A stretch of 64,000 nucleotides of DNA. Origin: Cryptomeria japonica (taxonomy: Eukaryota; Streptophyta; Pinopsida; Cupressales; Cupressaceae). The notes under the pieces are model-generated. The model was given only the letters and a program-made list of their open reading frames with translations. It was not told the DNA's origin and searched no databases. Positions 1-10,640 of this stretch are shown here, piece after piece. The first letter of the stretch is position 1. Each line of letters opens with the position of its first letter. The position numbers and the translations under genes were made by a program. The stretch spans positions 451,001 to 515,000 of the forward strand of contig NW_026728908.1 of NCBI RefSeq assembly GCF_030272615.1, read 5' to 3'.

Positions 1-2180
1 TAAATCTCTGTGGGGAAACAACATATAAGTATATCTCTGTAAGTTTTAGATTGAAAATCAAATTAAAAAAACACACTCTATGAGCTTGCATTTACCAGCA
101 TATTTCATCTATCTTCATGGCTGGAAACGAATATTGGATCTGGATTGTCTATCTCTGAGAATAAATCTCTGTGGGGAAACAACATATAAGTTTATCTCTG
201 TACATTTTATGAGATTACACTTCCCAGCATAATCATCTATCTTTCATCTTCCTGGATTGTTTATCTGTGTGAATAACTTTCTGGATTATTCACCCTATGA
301 ATGAGTCCTTATTGTTTACCTTAGTATTTTTATCCTTTTTATCAAAATCTACTTTCTGTACCTATTTAAATTAAACTGTAAATTAGAATTTTTATATACA
401 TATATATATATATATATAGTGATTATTCCAATGTTAACATATTAATACTAACACCACATTATCATTATAGCGTACTGCATTTATGTTTGCACGATTTTCG
501 AAAACGTGATGTACGCAGGGCGGCGGTTTTGAAAACCGCGGGGTTAATGGTACGCCCCACTACCCTGCGGTCACCGTAAGTGGCCGCAGGGGAGTGGAGG
601 GGACCACGCGGCCCCCTCATTCCCTACGAGTCTGCGCATGCAGGACCGCAGGGGATGATGGGACCCGTGGTCCCCACCCCCCCTAATTACTACATTAAAC
701 AATTCGCCATGTTAATAATTAATCGTTTTTATATATATAGTTTAAATTAAATTTAAGTTAATTTTTTTAATTTTATATAATTGTTTAGTTAAATTTTTTT
801 TTTTTTAAATTAGCAAAAGATGGAAATCAAATTATTGTTTCAATTCCTTTAGGGAATTATTGGATTATTTGATCAATGATTTTGATTTAATTAAAAACAA
901 ATAAGTCTTATTATTTCAATTTGACCCAAAATTTCAAAAAGTATAAGCTAATCACTCATGTGGAATTAGTAACTCTATAATTAATTAGTCTCGCTATAGG
1001 AGAAAACATTTTTGCATTTTGTATGTAAATGATGTTACTTTTGCATTGCATTTATATTATTTCGCATTCTTTATCTTCATGCAATTACACGTAAGTTCAC
1101 AATTATCATTACCATGCCAATACATGTATTAATTCGTTTAATTGTAGAATAATGATATTTCTTTTTTTCAAATAGTATTTAAAGTTTAAATTATGTACAT
1201 CCATTTCATAATTATATTTCAAGCATGATGTTTCATAAGCTCTTAGTTTAGAAACTAAACAAAGGAAGTTGGAAAACCAAAACTAGCAGTGTTCGGTATA
1301 TACGGTGCCTCTAGGTCACGCTTACGGGTAATGCCATCGTGTTGAACTACTGCACTTAACGCCTAATAAAGCTGCATTAACGACGTCTGTGGCATCGTCC
1401 CTATAAATCATCGGGGAGTAATAAGGGACACTTGGAAGTTAAAATCCAAGGGGTGGGTAATCCCCCTTGGATCTATAATTTAATAAGATAACTTTTAAAT
1501 GATTTTCACATCCGTTGAGATAAACCATAGTAACCCCCTTTTAGGGATGGTCAAGTTAAATTCTCTCATGAAATTGATTTCTTTTTTTATCTTGAAGGGA
1601 TATTGGTGATTTGCAATTTGGTCAAGGGTGTCACTCATGATAAGAATTAGGATCTAGTTATTTTAGGCCACAAGCAATAGGCCATCTTGAGCCTTCGCTT
1701 AAGCGCTACCATCGTGGGTAGCAACCATAGAGAAACTGTCTGGGACATTGACCCTAGAAAGGGTTGCGTACCCACAAATCAGTTTACATCAAACCATAGA
1801 TTAGAAAATAGAACTACATACTTTACGCCTTGATCCCGTGCTCAAGCGGGTATGTAGGCAGTCTTGGGATGGAGTTGTCCCTTGTACTCAGGTGTTTGTG
1901 GGTGGGGTCTAGGCTTGGTTGAGTAAGAATCCTAATTGAAAGATAAGATAATTAAATTGAAAAAGAAATTCAATGCATACTCCGAAGGAATCCCATATGG
2001 ATTCGCTTGACTTCTTGAGGCTTTAAGCCAAATTCCGAGGCGGAATTCAAGCTTGTATTATTTTAATTACTCCTAAGGACGGCGACCTCGGTGCACTTTT
2101 GTTAGAAGAGTGTAGTACTTAGTGAGTGGCTCAGGACCCGAATGGTCTCGATGAGTCTAAGTCTCTGGCCAGAGCATCTC
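1..2180. other. Gene-free AT-rich spacer
   Basis: No reading frame of any credible length or family is present. A direct repeat of about 43 bp, beginning taaatctctgtggggaaaca, occurs at 1-43 and again at 162-204, which suggests a local duplication with a 161-bp period. Positions 1240-2170 have a less AT-rich composition, like old LTR or retroelement leader DNA, but I could not find matching ends or a primer site. Confidence 0.6.
485..690. other. GC-rich island with hairpins
   Basis: This roughly 200-bp block is strongly GC-rich inside very AT-rich flanks. It contains a near-perfect palindrome with arms gcggtttt and aaaaccgc around 524-545, and a second inverted pair cctgcgg / ccgcagg around 565-590. 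No reading frame or RNA gene is recognisable. It may be a fragment of a retroelement LTR or a small non-autonomous element; the ends are not defined. Confidence 0.5.
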
Positions 2181-2380
2181 CTATCCTGTTTGGATAGATG
2201 CCTACCCCGTATGGGTAGATGCCTATCCTGTTTGGATAGATGCCTACCCCGTATGGGTAGATGCCTATCCCATATTGGATAGATGGAATCTTATGTCCCA
2301 TATAGACAATTGCCTAACCCGTATGGTTAGATGCTCATCCCGGATGGATGAATGCCTAATCCTAAATGGATGGATGCCCA
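2181..2380. repeat. Minisatellite of short hairpins, 21-bp period
   Basis: About nine degenerate units, mostly 21 bp, each contain two 6-nt complementary arms around a 5-6-nt loop and are joined by ATGC. Arms are CTATCC/GGATAG (2181, 2223, 2265), CTACCC/GGGTAG (2202, 2244), CTAACC/GGTTAG (2314) and TCATCC/GGATGA (2335). The unit near 2290 and the last unit near 2356 are imperfect. The two arms change together between units, so complementarity is kept while sequence varies. Confidence 0.85.
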
Positions 2381-2611
2381 GAGTATGCAATTGAATAAAA
2401 CATAATGATTACATTAAACAAAAAAAAAAGAATACTCAATTTTTATTGTAACAATTATGGTGGGTTATTACACGGAGCTTGTAAAGATCATATAGCAAAT
2501 GCCTTTGGCATACATTATAATAACTAGAAATTGCACTTTGGTGTGCAATGGGTATGTTGAACAAGTGTGGAAGGTCAATTAGGAAATTTTTTGGTGTACT
2601 TTGCATACAAC

Positions 2612-3129
2612 TGATGCAAGAGCTTCGCAGGGTCATAACTTTTGACCCGTTTACCCGATGAAGATGAAATTTGATAGGGAGATGCATCGTGAGGAGTTGT
2701 TTGGATTGCTGACGGAACCTAGTTTGGTAGGACCCCACCTTGATCAATTCCGGATTCCCTCATCTTGGGCTTCAAAAATGGGATTTACTATTTTTTTCCA
2801 GATTTTAGAAAGTTGTTTTCTTAGATATCTTCGATTCTGTAATTGGTTTTAGTTTAGAAAGATGACAATTTGTGTCGTAGTTGAGTTTTTTAGAAATTTG
2901 GAAGTTTTTTGTGTTTTTCGGATAAGTTTGGAAATTACCAAAAATGGCAAATTCTAAAAGTTGTTAAAAACTGCTAAAAAGGGTAATTTCGGATTTGGCT
3001 ACATATTATAAGTTTTTTAGTTGTAGAAATAGATGGGAATAAGGAGATAGAGAATAAAGTTGTTCCAATCTCTTGTTTTTATTGTGTTTTCATCAATGGT
3101 TACTTTTATGCTTTAAACTGGCTACATCA
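2612..3129 (+). repeat. C1 5' LTR
   Basis: Starts TGATGCAAGAGC and ends ...CTACATCA two bases before the primer site. The segment 2612-3110 is clearly similar to 8379-8872, which defines it as one of the LTR pair. The last 20-25 bp align only weakly with the 3' copy. The downstream boundary rests on the adjacent primer site and the CA end. Confidence 0.85.
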
Positions 3130-3131
3130 TC

Positions 3132-3143
3132 TGGTATCAAAGC
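3132..3143 (+). other. C1 primer-binding site (tRNA-iMet type)
   Basis: TGGTATCAAAGC lies two bases after the inferred LTR end. It matches the usual plant TGGTATCAGAGC site, complementary to the 3' end of initiator tRNA-Met, at 11 of 12 positions. Confidence 0.85.
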
Positions 3144-3149
3144 GGGAAG

Positions 3150-4190
3150 ATGACTGGAAGAGGAAGAGGAAGAGATCCTGCACAGATGCGTAGAGAAATG
3201 CAAAACCTCCAGAGGCCAGTAGAAGATCTTACAAAAATGCTAGCAAATTGAAGAATACGACAAAGAGGAGATGATTCTGATGACAAACTAAATCGTAGAG
3301 GTGTTGAACAACATGGAAAAGGTGAAGAAGAGGACGAGCAATTAAATGAGCTGTCATTTGAGGAAAGGGTGATCGGGGCATTGGAAGGAAGGAATGATGG
3401 CATCAAGATTGCAGTATCAGATTATGCAGGTAGTCTTAAACCAGAGGAGCTAATAGATTGGTTGAACAACATCGGCGAATTCTTTGAATGGAAGCATATG
3501 ATAGAATAAAAGAAAGTAAAATTTGCATGCACAAATTTAAAGGGACATGCAATGATCTGGTAGGATCACTTGCAAAAAGAAAGAACTCATAAAGGAAAGG
3601 AAAAGCTAAGCACTTGGGACAAGATGGAGAAGAAACTAAAAGGGAATTTTCTACCTGTAGACTATACACAAACCCCTTTTCAAAGATTTCAGAACCTGAA
3701 GCAAAATTTGTCCATTATAGAAGATTAAACAAGTGAGTTCTACAAATTATCCATTCGTGTGGAGCACCAAGAAATTGATGAGCAGATGGAAGCAAGGTAT
3801 GTTAATGGTCTAAATTTTTCTATCCAAGATGAATTGAGCATGCATAGGGTTAGTAGTATGGAAGAGGGATATCAACTTGCATTAAAGGCAGAATAAAAAA
3901 AAGAGTCGACGATATTTTCAAATGAATAGAGGAGAAAGAAGGGGTGAACCCTCTTCATCACGTGGTGGATCTAATTACAGTTGAGGAGAATCCTCACGAG
4001 GAACAAAGAAATAAGAAGATAGTTGACAAAATCAATCAATCAACAAAGAGGAAGACGATTCTAGAGGGATAGAGGATACAATGGGCAAAGAGAAAGAGGA
4101 AGTGATATCTATTATAGATGTGGAAAAGAGGTCCATAGAGCATTTGAATGCTCAAACTATAACATGCAAAAGCAAAGACAAGGAAAGTAA
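3150..4190 (+). pseudogene. gag: C1 gag remnant (capsid and one zinc knuckle)
   Basis: From ATG 3150 the frame reads MTGRGRGRDPAQ and continues through several in-frame stops (first at about 3249, then near 3507, 3561 and 3726). The motif DWLNNIGEFFEWKH near 3457-3500 is typical of a Ty3/gypsy capsid. A single CCHC knuckle lies at 4110-4151, but its first Cys codon is TAT (Tyr), giving YYRCGKEVHRAFEC; the other Cys, His and Cys remain. Several lesions are consistent with C-to-T or G-to-A change. The reading frame continues into protease, so a Gag-Pol polyprotein was probably made without a frameshift. Confidence 0.8.
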
Positions 4191-4196
4191 CCCAGA

Positions 4197-4583
4197 TTGA
4201 ACCTAGACCAAGTTGAGGAAGAAGATAGAGCTAAATCTCAAATTCCGCCAGATGGAGAAAATTTTATGATGAGAAGAGCAATGGTGATTCCTAAAAGGGA
4301 TCAAATTCAGACAAATGATCGTGAAGGTTCATGGCTTCGAATAAATATATTTCAAAGTAGATGCACCTCAGGAGGAAAGGTATGTCAAGTCATTATGGAT
4401 AGTGGTAGTTGTGAAAATATGGTTTCTAAGGAAATGGTAGAAAAGTTGAGCTTACACTGTGAGAAACATCCCCATCCTTACTGTATTGCATGGTTTAGAA
4501 AGGGAATTGAAGTTACTATTCATAAGAAGTGTCTAGTTAAATTTTCAATAGGGAAGACACAAATAAAGTCAAGGCAATATTAG
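4197..4583 (+). pseudogene. C1 aspartic protease remnant
   Basis: The frame contains VIMDSGSCENMVSKEMVEKL at about 4391-4450, where DSG is the retropepsin active-site triplet, here intact. It shares the gag frame. It ends at a TAG at 4581-4583, where the RT domain should begin, and the next recognisable coding is already downstream of the RT palm. The preserved DSG does not imply activity because the polyprotein is broken on both sides. Confidence 0.8.
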
Positions 4584-4603
4584 AATGCTCGAGTCCAAGG
4601 AGC

Positions 4604-5253
4604 ATGACAGAGGTAAGAAGTTGTCATGGGTTGGCTACCTTTTATAGAAAGTTTATTCAAAATGTCAGTAGCATTGTAGCCCCCATAACAGATTGCACCA
4701 AGGGAAAAGAATTTCTATGGACCAATGAAGCTAAAGAGAGTTTTAAATTTTTGAAGAAGAAGGTAATTGAATATCACATACTATCATTGCTAGACTTTGA
4801 CAAAGTGTTTGAAGTGGATTGTGATGCTTCACATGTAGGCATTGGCGTTGTACTTAGTCAAGATGGTAAGCCCATTATTTTTTTTAGTGAAAAGTTGAAT
4901 GATGCAAGAAATAATTATCTACCTATGATTTAGAATTTTATGCAATAGTGCAAGCATTGAGGCGTTGGAGGCACTATCTTGTGCCCAAGGAGTTTGTCTT
5001 ATTTACAAATCATATTGCACTAAAGTATCTAAACACTCAGAAGAAGTTGAATAGCAGACATGCAAAGTGGGTCTCTTTCTTGCAAGGCTATACTTTTGTT
5101 CTAAAACATAAATCATATAGGCAAAACCAGGTTGCAGATGCATTAAGCGGATGTGTTGTCCTTTTGTCAACTATAGAAAATGAGGTAATTGGGGTTGATG
5201 CTATAAAAGAACAATATGAGTCTAGTGATGATTTTTGGGAGATTGTAAAATAG
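4604..5253 (+). pseudogene. C1 RT connection and RNase H remnant
   Basis: Two pieces in different frames (4604-4933 and 4948-5253). The first begins with GLATFYRKFIQN, the connection motif just after the RT thumb, and includes FEVDCDASHVGIGVVLSQ, where the D of VDCDAS matches the first catalytic residue of RNase H. The second contains LFTNHIALKYL and NQVADALSG, the C-terminal half of RNase H; the usual D of the TDH motif is N here (TNH), and VADALS supplies the final Asp. A frameshift near 4933-4948 separates the halves. The RT fingers and palm with YxDD are absent. Confidence 0.85.
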
Positions 5254-5337
5254 TTGAAGTATCCGACAGTTGGTTCTCTACCACACAATAGGGGTGAATA
5301 TTTTATGTAGGATGGCTATCTCTTCAAAGGAAACCAA

Positions 5338-6130
5338 TTGTGTATTCCAGTTGTTGGATCAATGAGAGAAAATATTATTCAAGAACTTCATAGCAGTGGG
5401 TTAGCTGGGCATTTTGGTAGGGACAAGACAATGGCTCTGGTTGGAGACAAATATTATTGGTCAAAGATGAAGAGAGATGTCACCAGGTATGTGATGTGGT
5501 GCAGAGTTTGTCAAAGGGCTAAGGGACACTCACAAAACACAGGATTATATATGTCAAAGGGCTAAGGGACACTCACAAAACACAGGATTATATATGCCAC
5601 TACCAGTACCTATAGGGCCCTGGATTGATTTAAGAATGGATTTTGTGTTGGGACTGCCAGACACACAACGAGGTAATGATTCTATCTTTGTTGTTGTTGA
5701 CAGATTCTCTAAAATATCTCATTTTATTACTTGCAAGAAAACTAGTGACACAACTAGAGTGGCAGACTTATTTTTTAGAGAAGTTGTTAGATTGCATGGG
5801 GTTCCCAGGACTATCACCGCTGATAGGGATACAAAGTTTTTAAGTCGCTTTTGGAGGACCCTGTGGAAAAAAATGGGAACTAAATTACAATTCAGTAGTG
5901 CTTACCACCCACAAACAGATGGGCAGACTGAAATTGTAAATGGTAGTTTGGGAAACTTGTTAAGGTGCATAGTTGGTGAAAAGCCCAAACAATGGGACCT
6001 CGCACTACCTCAAGTTGAATTTGCCTACAACAGTTCAGTAAATCGATCTACAGGAAAAATCCCATTTTTGAGTTGTCTATGGGAGGAATCCCAAAGGTGT
6101 GTTGGATTTGGTGCAGTTGCCTATTCATGA
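5338..6130 (+). pseudogene. C1 integrase remnant
   Basis: The HHCC zinc domain is at about 5338-5540: HSSGLAGHFGRDKT and later [10 protein letters not shown]. The catalytic core follows in another frame (5594-6130). Its triad is still visible: D in [10 protein letters not shown] in TADRDTKF, E in GQTEIVN. The frame change between the two domains is explained by an exact 43-bp tandem duplication at 5511-5596. Coding breaks down after about 6060 with several stops before the chromodomain region. Confidence 0.9.
5511..5596 (+). repeat. Exact 43-bp tandem duplication in C1 integrase
   Basis: The 43-nt unit at 5511-5553, beginning TCAAAGGGCTAAGGGACACT, is repeated without change at 5554-5596. As 43 is not a multiple of three, it shifts the frame between the zinc domain and the catalytic core. 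Perfect identity in an otherwise decayed element suggests the duplication is much younger than the insertion. Confidence 0.95.
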
Positions 6131-6299
6131 AAGAATTAGTGATGATGGAGAATCCTATGTTGAGCATCTTCAACAACTGCAGAGTGATGTACGACATAAA
6201 CTATAGGAGAGCAATGATTGATACAAAGTTGCGGTTAATGCTGGTAGAAGACACAAGGTTTTTGATGAAGGAGATTTAGTCATGGTTTATCTCAGTAGA

Positions 6300-6703
6300 G
6301 AACATTTTCTTACAGGAACTTACAACAAATTGAAGTACAAAAAATTGGTCCTTGCAAAATTACTAAGAAAATCAATGATAATGCCTATGAGGTAGATCTT
6401 CTAGAGAATTTGGATATCTCCCCTATATTCAATGTTTCAAACTTATACGCCTTTCATAGTGAGACTCTTGATGAAGATGGTGACAGTGCAGTTGTCTGGC
6501 AGCAACAGATTCCAAAGACGCACATAGAACAAATTGCACAAATACTTGACAAGAAGGTTATTAATACTAGGCATGGGCACTACAGTAGGTATTTGGTTCA
6601 ATCGGAAGGATTATCGCCAGCTGAAAGCACTTGGATTATAAAGTGGGAGTTGAAGAACTTGGACCCAAGCAAGTGGCAACAATTTGAGGATAGCAACTCA
6701 TAG
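6300..6703 (+). pseudogene. C1 integrase C-terminus and chromodomain
   Basis: The frame shows YKKLVLAK.., NAYEVDLLENLDISPIFNVS, then a chromodomain-like stretch from about 6505: IAQILDKKVINTRHGHY, RYLVQSEGLSPAESTWI. In chromodomains the segment after YLV is normally WKG; here it is SEG, so the Trp is lost (TCG for TGG would explain it). In chromoviruses this domain steers integration to particular chromatin. The frame ends at a TAG at 6701-6703, just before the polypurine stretch. Confidence 0.8.
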
Positions 6704-6736
6704 GAGCTTCATTCTTTTCAAACTTAGGAGAATGAT

Positions 6737-8895
6737 TGATGCAGTGATCTTGTGCCTAGCTCTCCAATTCACCCTTACTCACCCCAACTCCTCAACTCAC
6801 CCTTCTACTCAAGCTCCTCCAAGGTAACTTGTCAGGGTACACTCCTTAGACCTCCAAGGCCTAAAATATATTGGCTTGCCTCCTAGGTATAGCCTCTTGA
6901 GGTTTCTTGTTGGTTTTGACCCCAAATCTCTGATTTTGAGATGGTCTCCTACTAGTTTCCCAAAACTCCAGCTAGGCTCCAAAGACCTCCGCCAAGGATC
7001 TTCACGCTAACCATGCTTAAAGTTTGTGGTTATGTTTTGCAGGTATTTTCAAGGTTATTTTATTCATTATAAAGTTCTGCACCTTCCTCCCAAGCCCTAG
7101 GCTTTCAACTTGCTTCTACCGGCTGCTATTAGGCCTAAATGACTAGCCCTTTTGGGACTGTTTTTTGGTCTTTTCCCCAAAAATTTACTAACAACCCCTA
7201 GATATTTTTACATATTCAGATACCCATTTGGAAGTTAAACAAGATAAAAAAATTTCCCATCTGGGTTTGTCGTACAACTAGGGTAACTCAAAACGAGCTA
7301 TTTTTAAGGGGTTTAGGGCTTCCAGGCAGTTTTGGAAGATGTGCTCCAAAATCTTCACCAGTCAAAATCTACAACTAGAACAATATTGGATAGTTTTGGT
7401 ACACCCATAGACCTTTCCAAAACACTATGGGTTTCTAAGGTATTAGTTCTTCATGGCTCTGAAAATGAACAATCTCTGCTGCCCCCACACACTAGCTACA
7501 AGCTTGTGTGTTATTCATCTCACCCATTCTCCTCCCTGTGGCCTGCAAAAACACAAAATGCCTACTCTAAAATTATTTACAGAGCCTACCCAATCCATCC
7601 AATGGATTGAAACTTGTTCCATTCATGGATGCTCAGGTAAAATACATTTTTACAATCAAAACCCCAAATTTCAAGGGTTTGTGAGCAACTTTCAAAAAAA
7701 CAGTGATAACTTTTGATTCAAAGCACTTCAGACCTTCATATTATACTTGTTGGAAAAGTTAAAAAAAATTCTAACTTCCTATGCTACTATGAGCATCGTA
7801 CCAGACCGTACAGGTCGTACAAAATCAGAAATTCAAAGCAAAAATAGTCCAAACGTGAGAAAAAGCATAGGAAACCCTTGGCAAATGAATGGAATGCAAA
7901 CCAAAAGTTGATTAACCTCGTATTGGATATTTTTAGAAGGTTTTATACACAATTTCAATTTGGTTCCAACCAACTTCCAATGCCATTTCTTTCATGGACA
8001 ACTTTTGCCTAAAAATGCAAAAGTTGTCATGACAATTTTGACAACTTTTACCTATGAGTGCAAAAACACACTCCAAGGCTCTCAAGGCCTTAAAAATCAC
8101 TCAAATGGAATCCTCCAATGGATTTAAACCATTTCCAAACATTCTAGTAAGTTTCCAGGCATCCACCTAGTACAAACCAAAAATTGACATTTTGACAATA
8201 TTTCAGGATAATGAGAATTTTGGATCCTGAGCACAACAAAAGTGTGGACAACCAAACTATGGCTTCAAAAAGCATCATAGGACTTATTACACCTTATTAC
8301 AACATAAAATAACTTAAAATCACACAAAAAATCTAAAGTGCAAGAAAAGACAACTTTGAGCTAGGTGCCCTACACCAATGATGCAGGAGCTTCGTAGGGT
8401 CATAACTTTTGACCTGTTTACCCGATGAAGATAAAATTTGATAGGGAGATGCATCATGAGGAGTTGTTTGGATCGCCGACAGAACCGAGTTTGATGGGAC
8501 GCCACCTCGATCAATTTTTCAGGGCCGAATTCCTTCATCTTGGGCTTAAAAAACAGGATTTACTATTTTTTTCAGATTTTAGAAAGTTGTTTTTTTAGAT
8601 ATCTTCAATTCTGTATTTTCTTTTAGTTTAGAAAGATGGAAATTTGTGTTGTAGTTGAGTTTTTTAAAAAATTTGAAGTTTCTGTGTTTTTCGGATAAGT
8701 TTGGAAATTACCAAAATGGCAAATTCTAAAGTTTTTAAAAACTGCCAAAAAGGGTAATTTCGGATTGGCTACATATTTTAAGTTTTTTAGTTGCAGAAAT
8801 AGATGGGAATAAGGAGATAGAGAAGAAATTTGTTCCACTCTTTATTTTGATTGTGTTTTCATCAATGGTTATTGTGTAAGATTAATTGGTAGGTC
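6737..8895 (+). repeat. C1 3' LTR, split by an insertion
   Basis: The LTR begins TGATGCAG at 6737, immediately after the purine-rich AACTTAGGAGAATGAT. After eight bases it is interrupted, and LTR sequence resumes at 8379 (TGATGCAGGAGCTTCG), continuing to about 8872 with clear similarity to 2612-3110. The end at 8895 (...AGGTCA) is inferred from a weak alignment to the 5' LTR end. Confidence 0.75.
6745..8378. mobile_element. 1.63-kb insertion in the C1 3' LTR, class unknown
   Basis: This segment is absent from the 5' LTR and is flanked by an exact 8-bp repeat, TGATGCAG (6737-6744 and 8379-8386), consistent with a target-site duplication. Its ends carry short imperfect inverted similarity: GTGCCTAGCTC near 6753 and the complement of GAGCTAGGTGC near 8359. 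It has no transposase or RT frame. An 8-bp duplication with inverted ends would fit a non-autonomous hAT-like DNA transposon, but the termini are not clean, so the class is open. Confidence 0.5.
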
Positions 8896-9050
8896 ATTTA
8901 AAAAATGATGTTGTATGTGCATCCAAGGCCTCAATATAGAAGTGATAGATTAAAATCAACTATTCATCTTGTAAGAGGGATCCAAATATAATTAAAACAA
9001 AACTCTAACTCATAAAGATAACTAGGCTCCATTACCAACAAGATCATGTT

Positions 9051-9882
9051 ATGTTCGGAATAGGTGGAGAGATGTAGGTAGAGAGGGAGGGAAAGGAAAG
9101 GAGAGAAACCAAGAGGAGAGAGAAGTAGAGAGATATAAAAGGAGGGAGTGATTGCAAGTGAGGGAGAGAGGGAGAAATAGGGATAAAGAGAGGGAGTGAT
9201 AGGGATAGAAAGGAGAGAAGATAAATAAATATAACTTGGAAAATCTTGAGAGAGAGAGGGAGAAATAGAGATAGAAAGAGGGAGACAATGAGTGGGAGAG
9301 ATAGAGGGAGGGAGAAGAAAGAAGAGATATAGAGAGGAGAGAGTAGAGAGTAGAGAGTAGAGAGATATAAAAGGAGGGAGATGAACATATAGAAAGGGAG
9401 AGATGGAAGGAAAGAGGAAGAGGGAGGGAAAGAAATAGATATAGAAAGAGGGAGAAAATGAGAGGGGAGAGATGGAGACATAGAAATATAAAGACACTGG
9501 AAGTGATATATATAGAGAGAGGTAGAAGGATATAGAGAGTATGAGAGATGGAGTTAATAAAAGAGAGATAGAGATAATGAGATCTAGATAGAGAGGGGGA
9601 TTGAAGAGATGGGAAGATATAGTTAGACGGAGTAAGAGAGAGATAAGAGAGAAGAAGAGAGTGCAGAGAGAGAGAGATGGAGATAGGGAGAGAGAAACAA
9701 GGAGTGTGTATGAAAATGTGAGACATGATGAGATAGAGGCGGGGAGGGGTAACAATGAGTGTGTGAGTGAGAAAGAGAGAGAGATAGATGATAGGGAAAT
9801 AAAGAGATATGGAAAGAGGGAGTGAAATAGATAGAAGGAGAGAGAGGAAGAGAAGGAGAGATAAAGATAGAAAGAGGGAGTA

Positions 9883-9915
<33 letters not shown>
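9051..9915. repeat. GA-rich simple-sequence tract
   Basis: About 860 bp of almost pure purine on the plus strand, built from degenerate GAGAGA, GGGAGA and GATAGA units and ending in a perfect (AG)n run near 9884-9914. Long antisense frames rich in Ser, Leu and Pro are by-products of this composition. The tract appears to resume at 10641-10705 after the solo LTR. Confidence 0.9.
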
Positions 9916-9917
<2 letters not shown>

Positions 9918-10640
9918 TGGAGTATCAACAACTTGTAACCTTTGTATTTTATTGTTCTATGGAAGCCATGTAATTTATGGAATATTGTAATTTAAGTTCA
10001 TGGGATATATATTGTTTCAATTATCTTTCCTATTATGTATAAATGAATCTTTGGAAGTATGTATGTTGTAATTCTTTAAGCCTATCTTTTGGAGATCAAT
10101 TTATGAATATGAATTATTTAATCGTTATTGGCTTTCCTTAATTTAAATGGATGATTGGATTAATATTGTGATGTGGTTTTATTTACTGTGGTCCTCAAGG
10201 TACAAAATCAAGAACATAAGTGCTACACGAAGCAAGAACCAAGATGCACCGGCGAAGCCAATCCTCGCGTGAAGGTAGGAACAAGATATCCGATGGGAAG
10301 TGGCACTACCACCCGACCATGTGATCCCATAATGGAACCACCCCACCGTGCTAGGAGATAGCAGAAGACCCTCAAGCAAGCAAGAAAAGTACAACAGTAC
10401 ACATGACTCCGCGGTACACAAGTGACTCGACTCACAAAACACTAGCGACCCTAGAGAGAGAGTGTCATCACATGGCTTAAGATGGTTACCCTTTAGGATG
10501 TAATGTTAGTCTTCCGCTTATGTTAATTATTGAGCAAAGTTATGATTATTTCCTTTAATCTTTAATAAATAAAAAATTATTGCGCCTTTTTGTTGCCTTG
10601 TTGTGTTGCTATCCTTTAGGGTTCCTGGCGGGGCATTACA
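9916..10640 (+). mobile_element. Probable solo LTR inside the GA tract
   Basis: Sequence of ordinary composition separates two GA-rich blocks. It starts TGTGGAG and ends GGGGCATTACA, the TG...CA ends and GGxxCATTACA terminus common in plant Ty3/gypsy LTRs. It has no coding content. The flanking five bases (AGAGA on the left, TGGAG on the right) do not match, so the exact ends or intactness are uncertain. Confidence 0.45.

Larger units (their letters stand above)
2612..8895 (+). mobile_element. C1: decayed Ty3/gypsy chromovirus
   Basis: A plus-strand LTR retrotransposon remnant with 5' LTR, primer site, gag, protease, RNase H, integrase, a chromodomain-like C-terminus, a polypurine stretch (about 6719-6736) and a 3' LTR. 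The order PR-(RT)-RNH-IN-chromodomain places it in the chromovirus branch. The reverse transcriptase core is missing: coding jumps from protease (to 4583) to the connection/RNase H motif (from about 4604). Many stops and frameshifts make it non-functional. LTRs are clearly diverged and no target duplication is visible (acaac on the left against tttaa on the right), so it is an old copy. Confidence 0.9.

Noticed and set aside
8964-9931. Long minus-strand frames (up to 263 codons) rich in Ser, Leu, Pro and Ile
   Set aside because: They are produced by the GA-rich simple sequence; several overlapping frames are open at once and the protein is pure low complexity.
10173-10442. Overlapping frames of 60-90 codons on both strands near 10.2-10.4 kb
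   Set aside because: No family resemblance, and both strands are open over the same stretch within a probable LTR.
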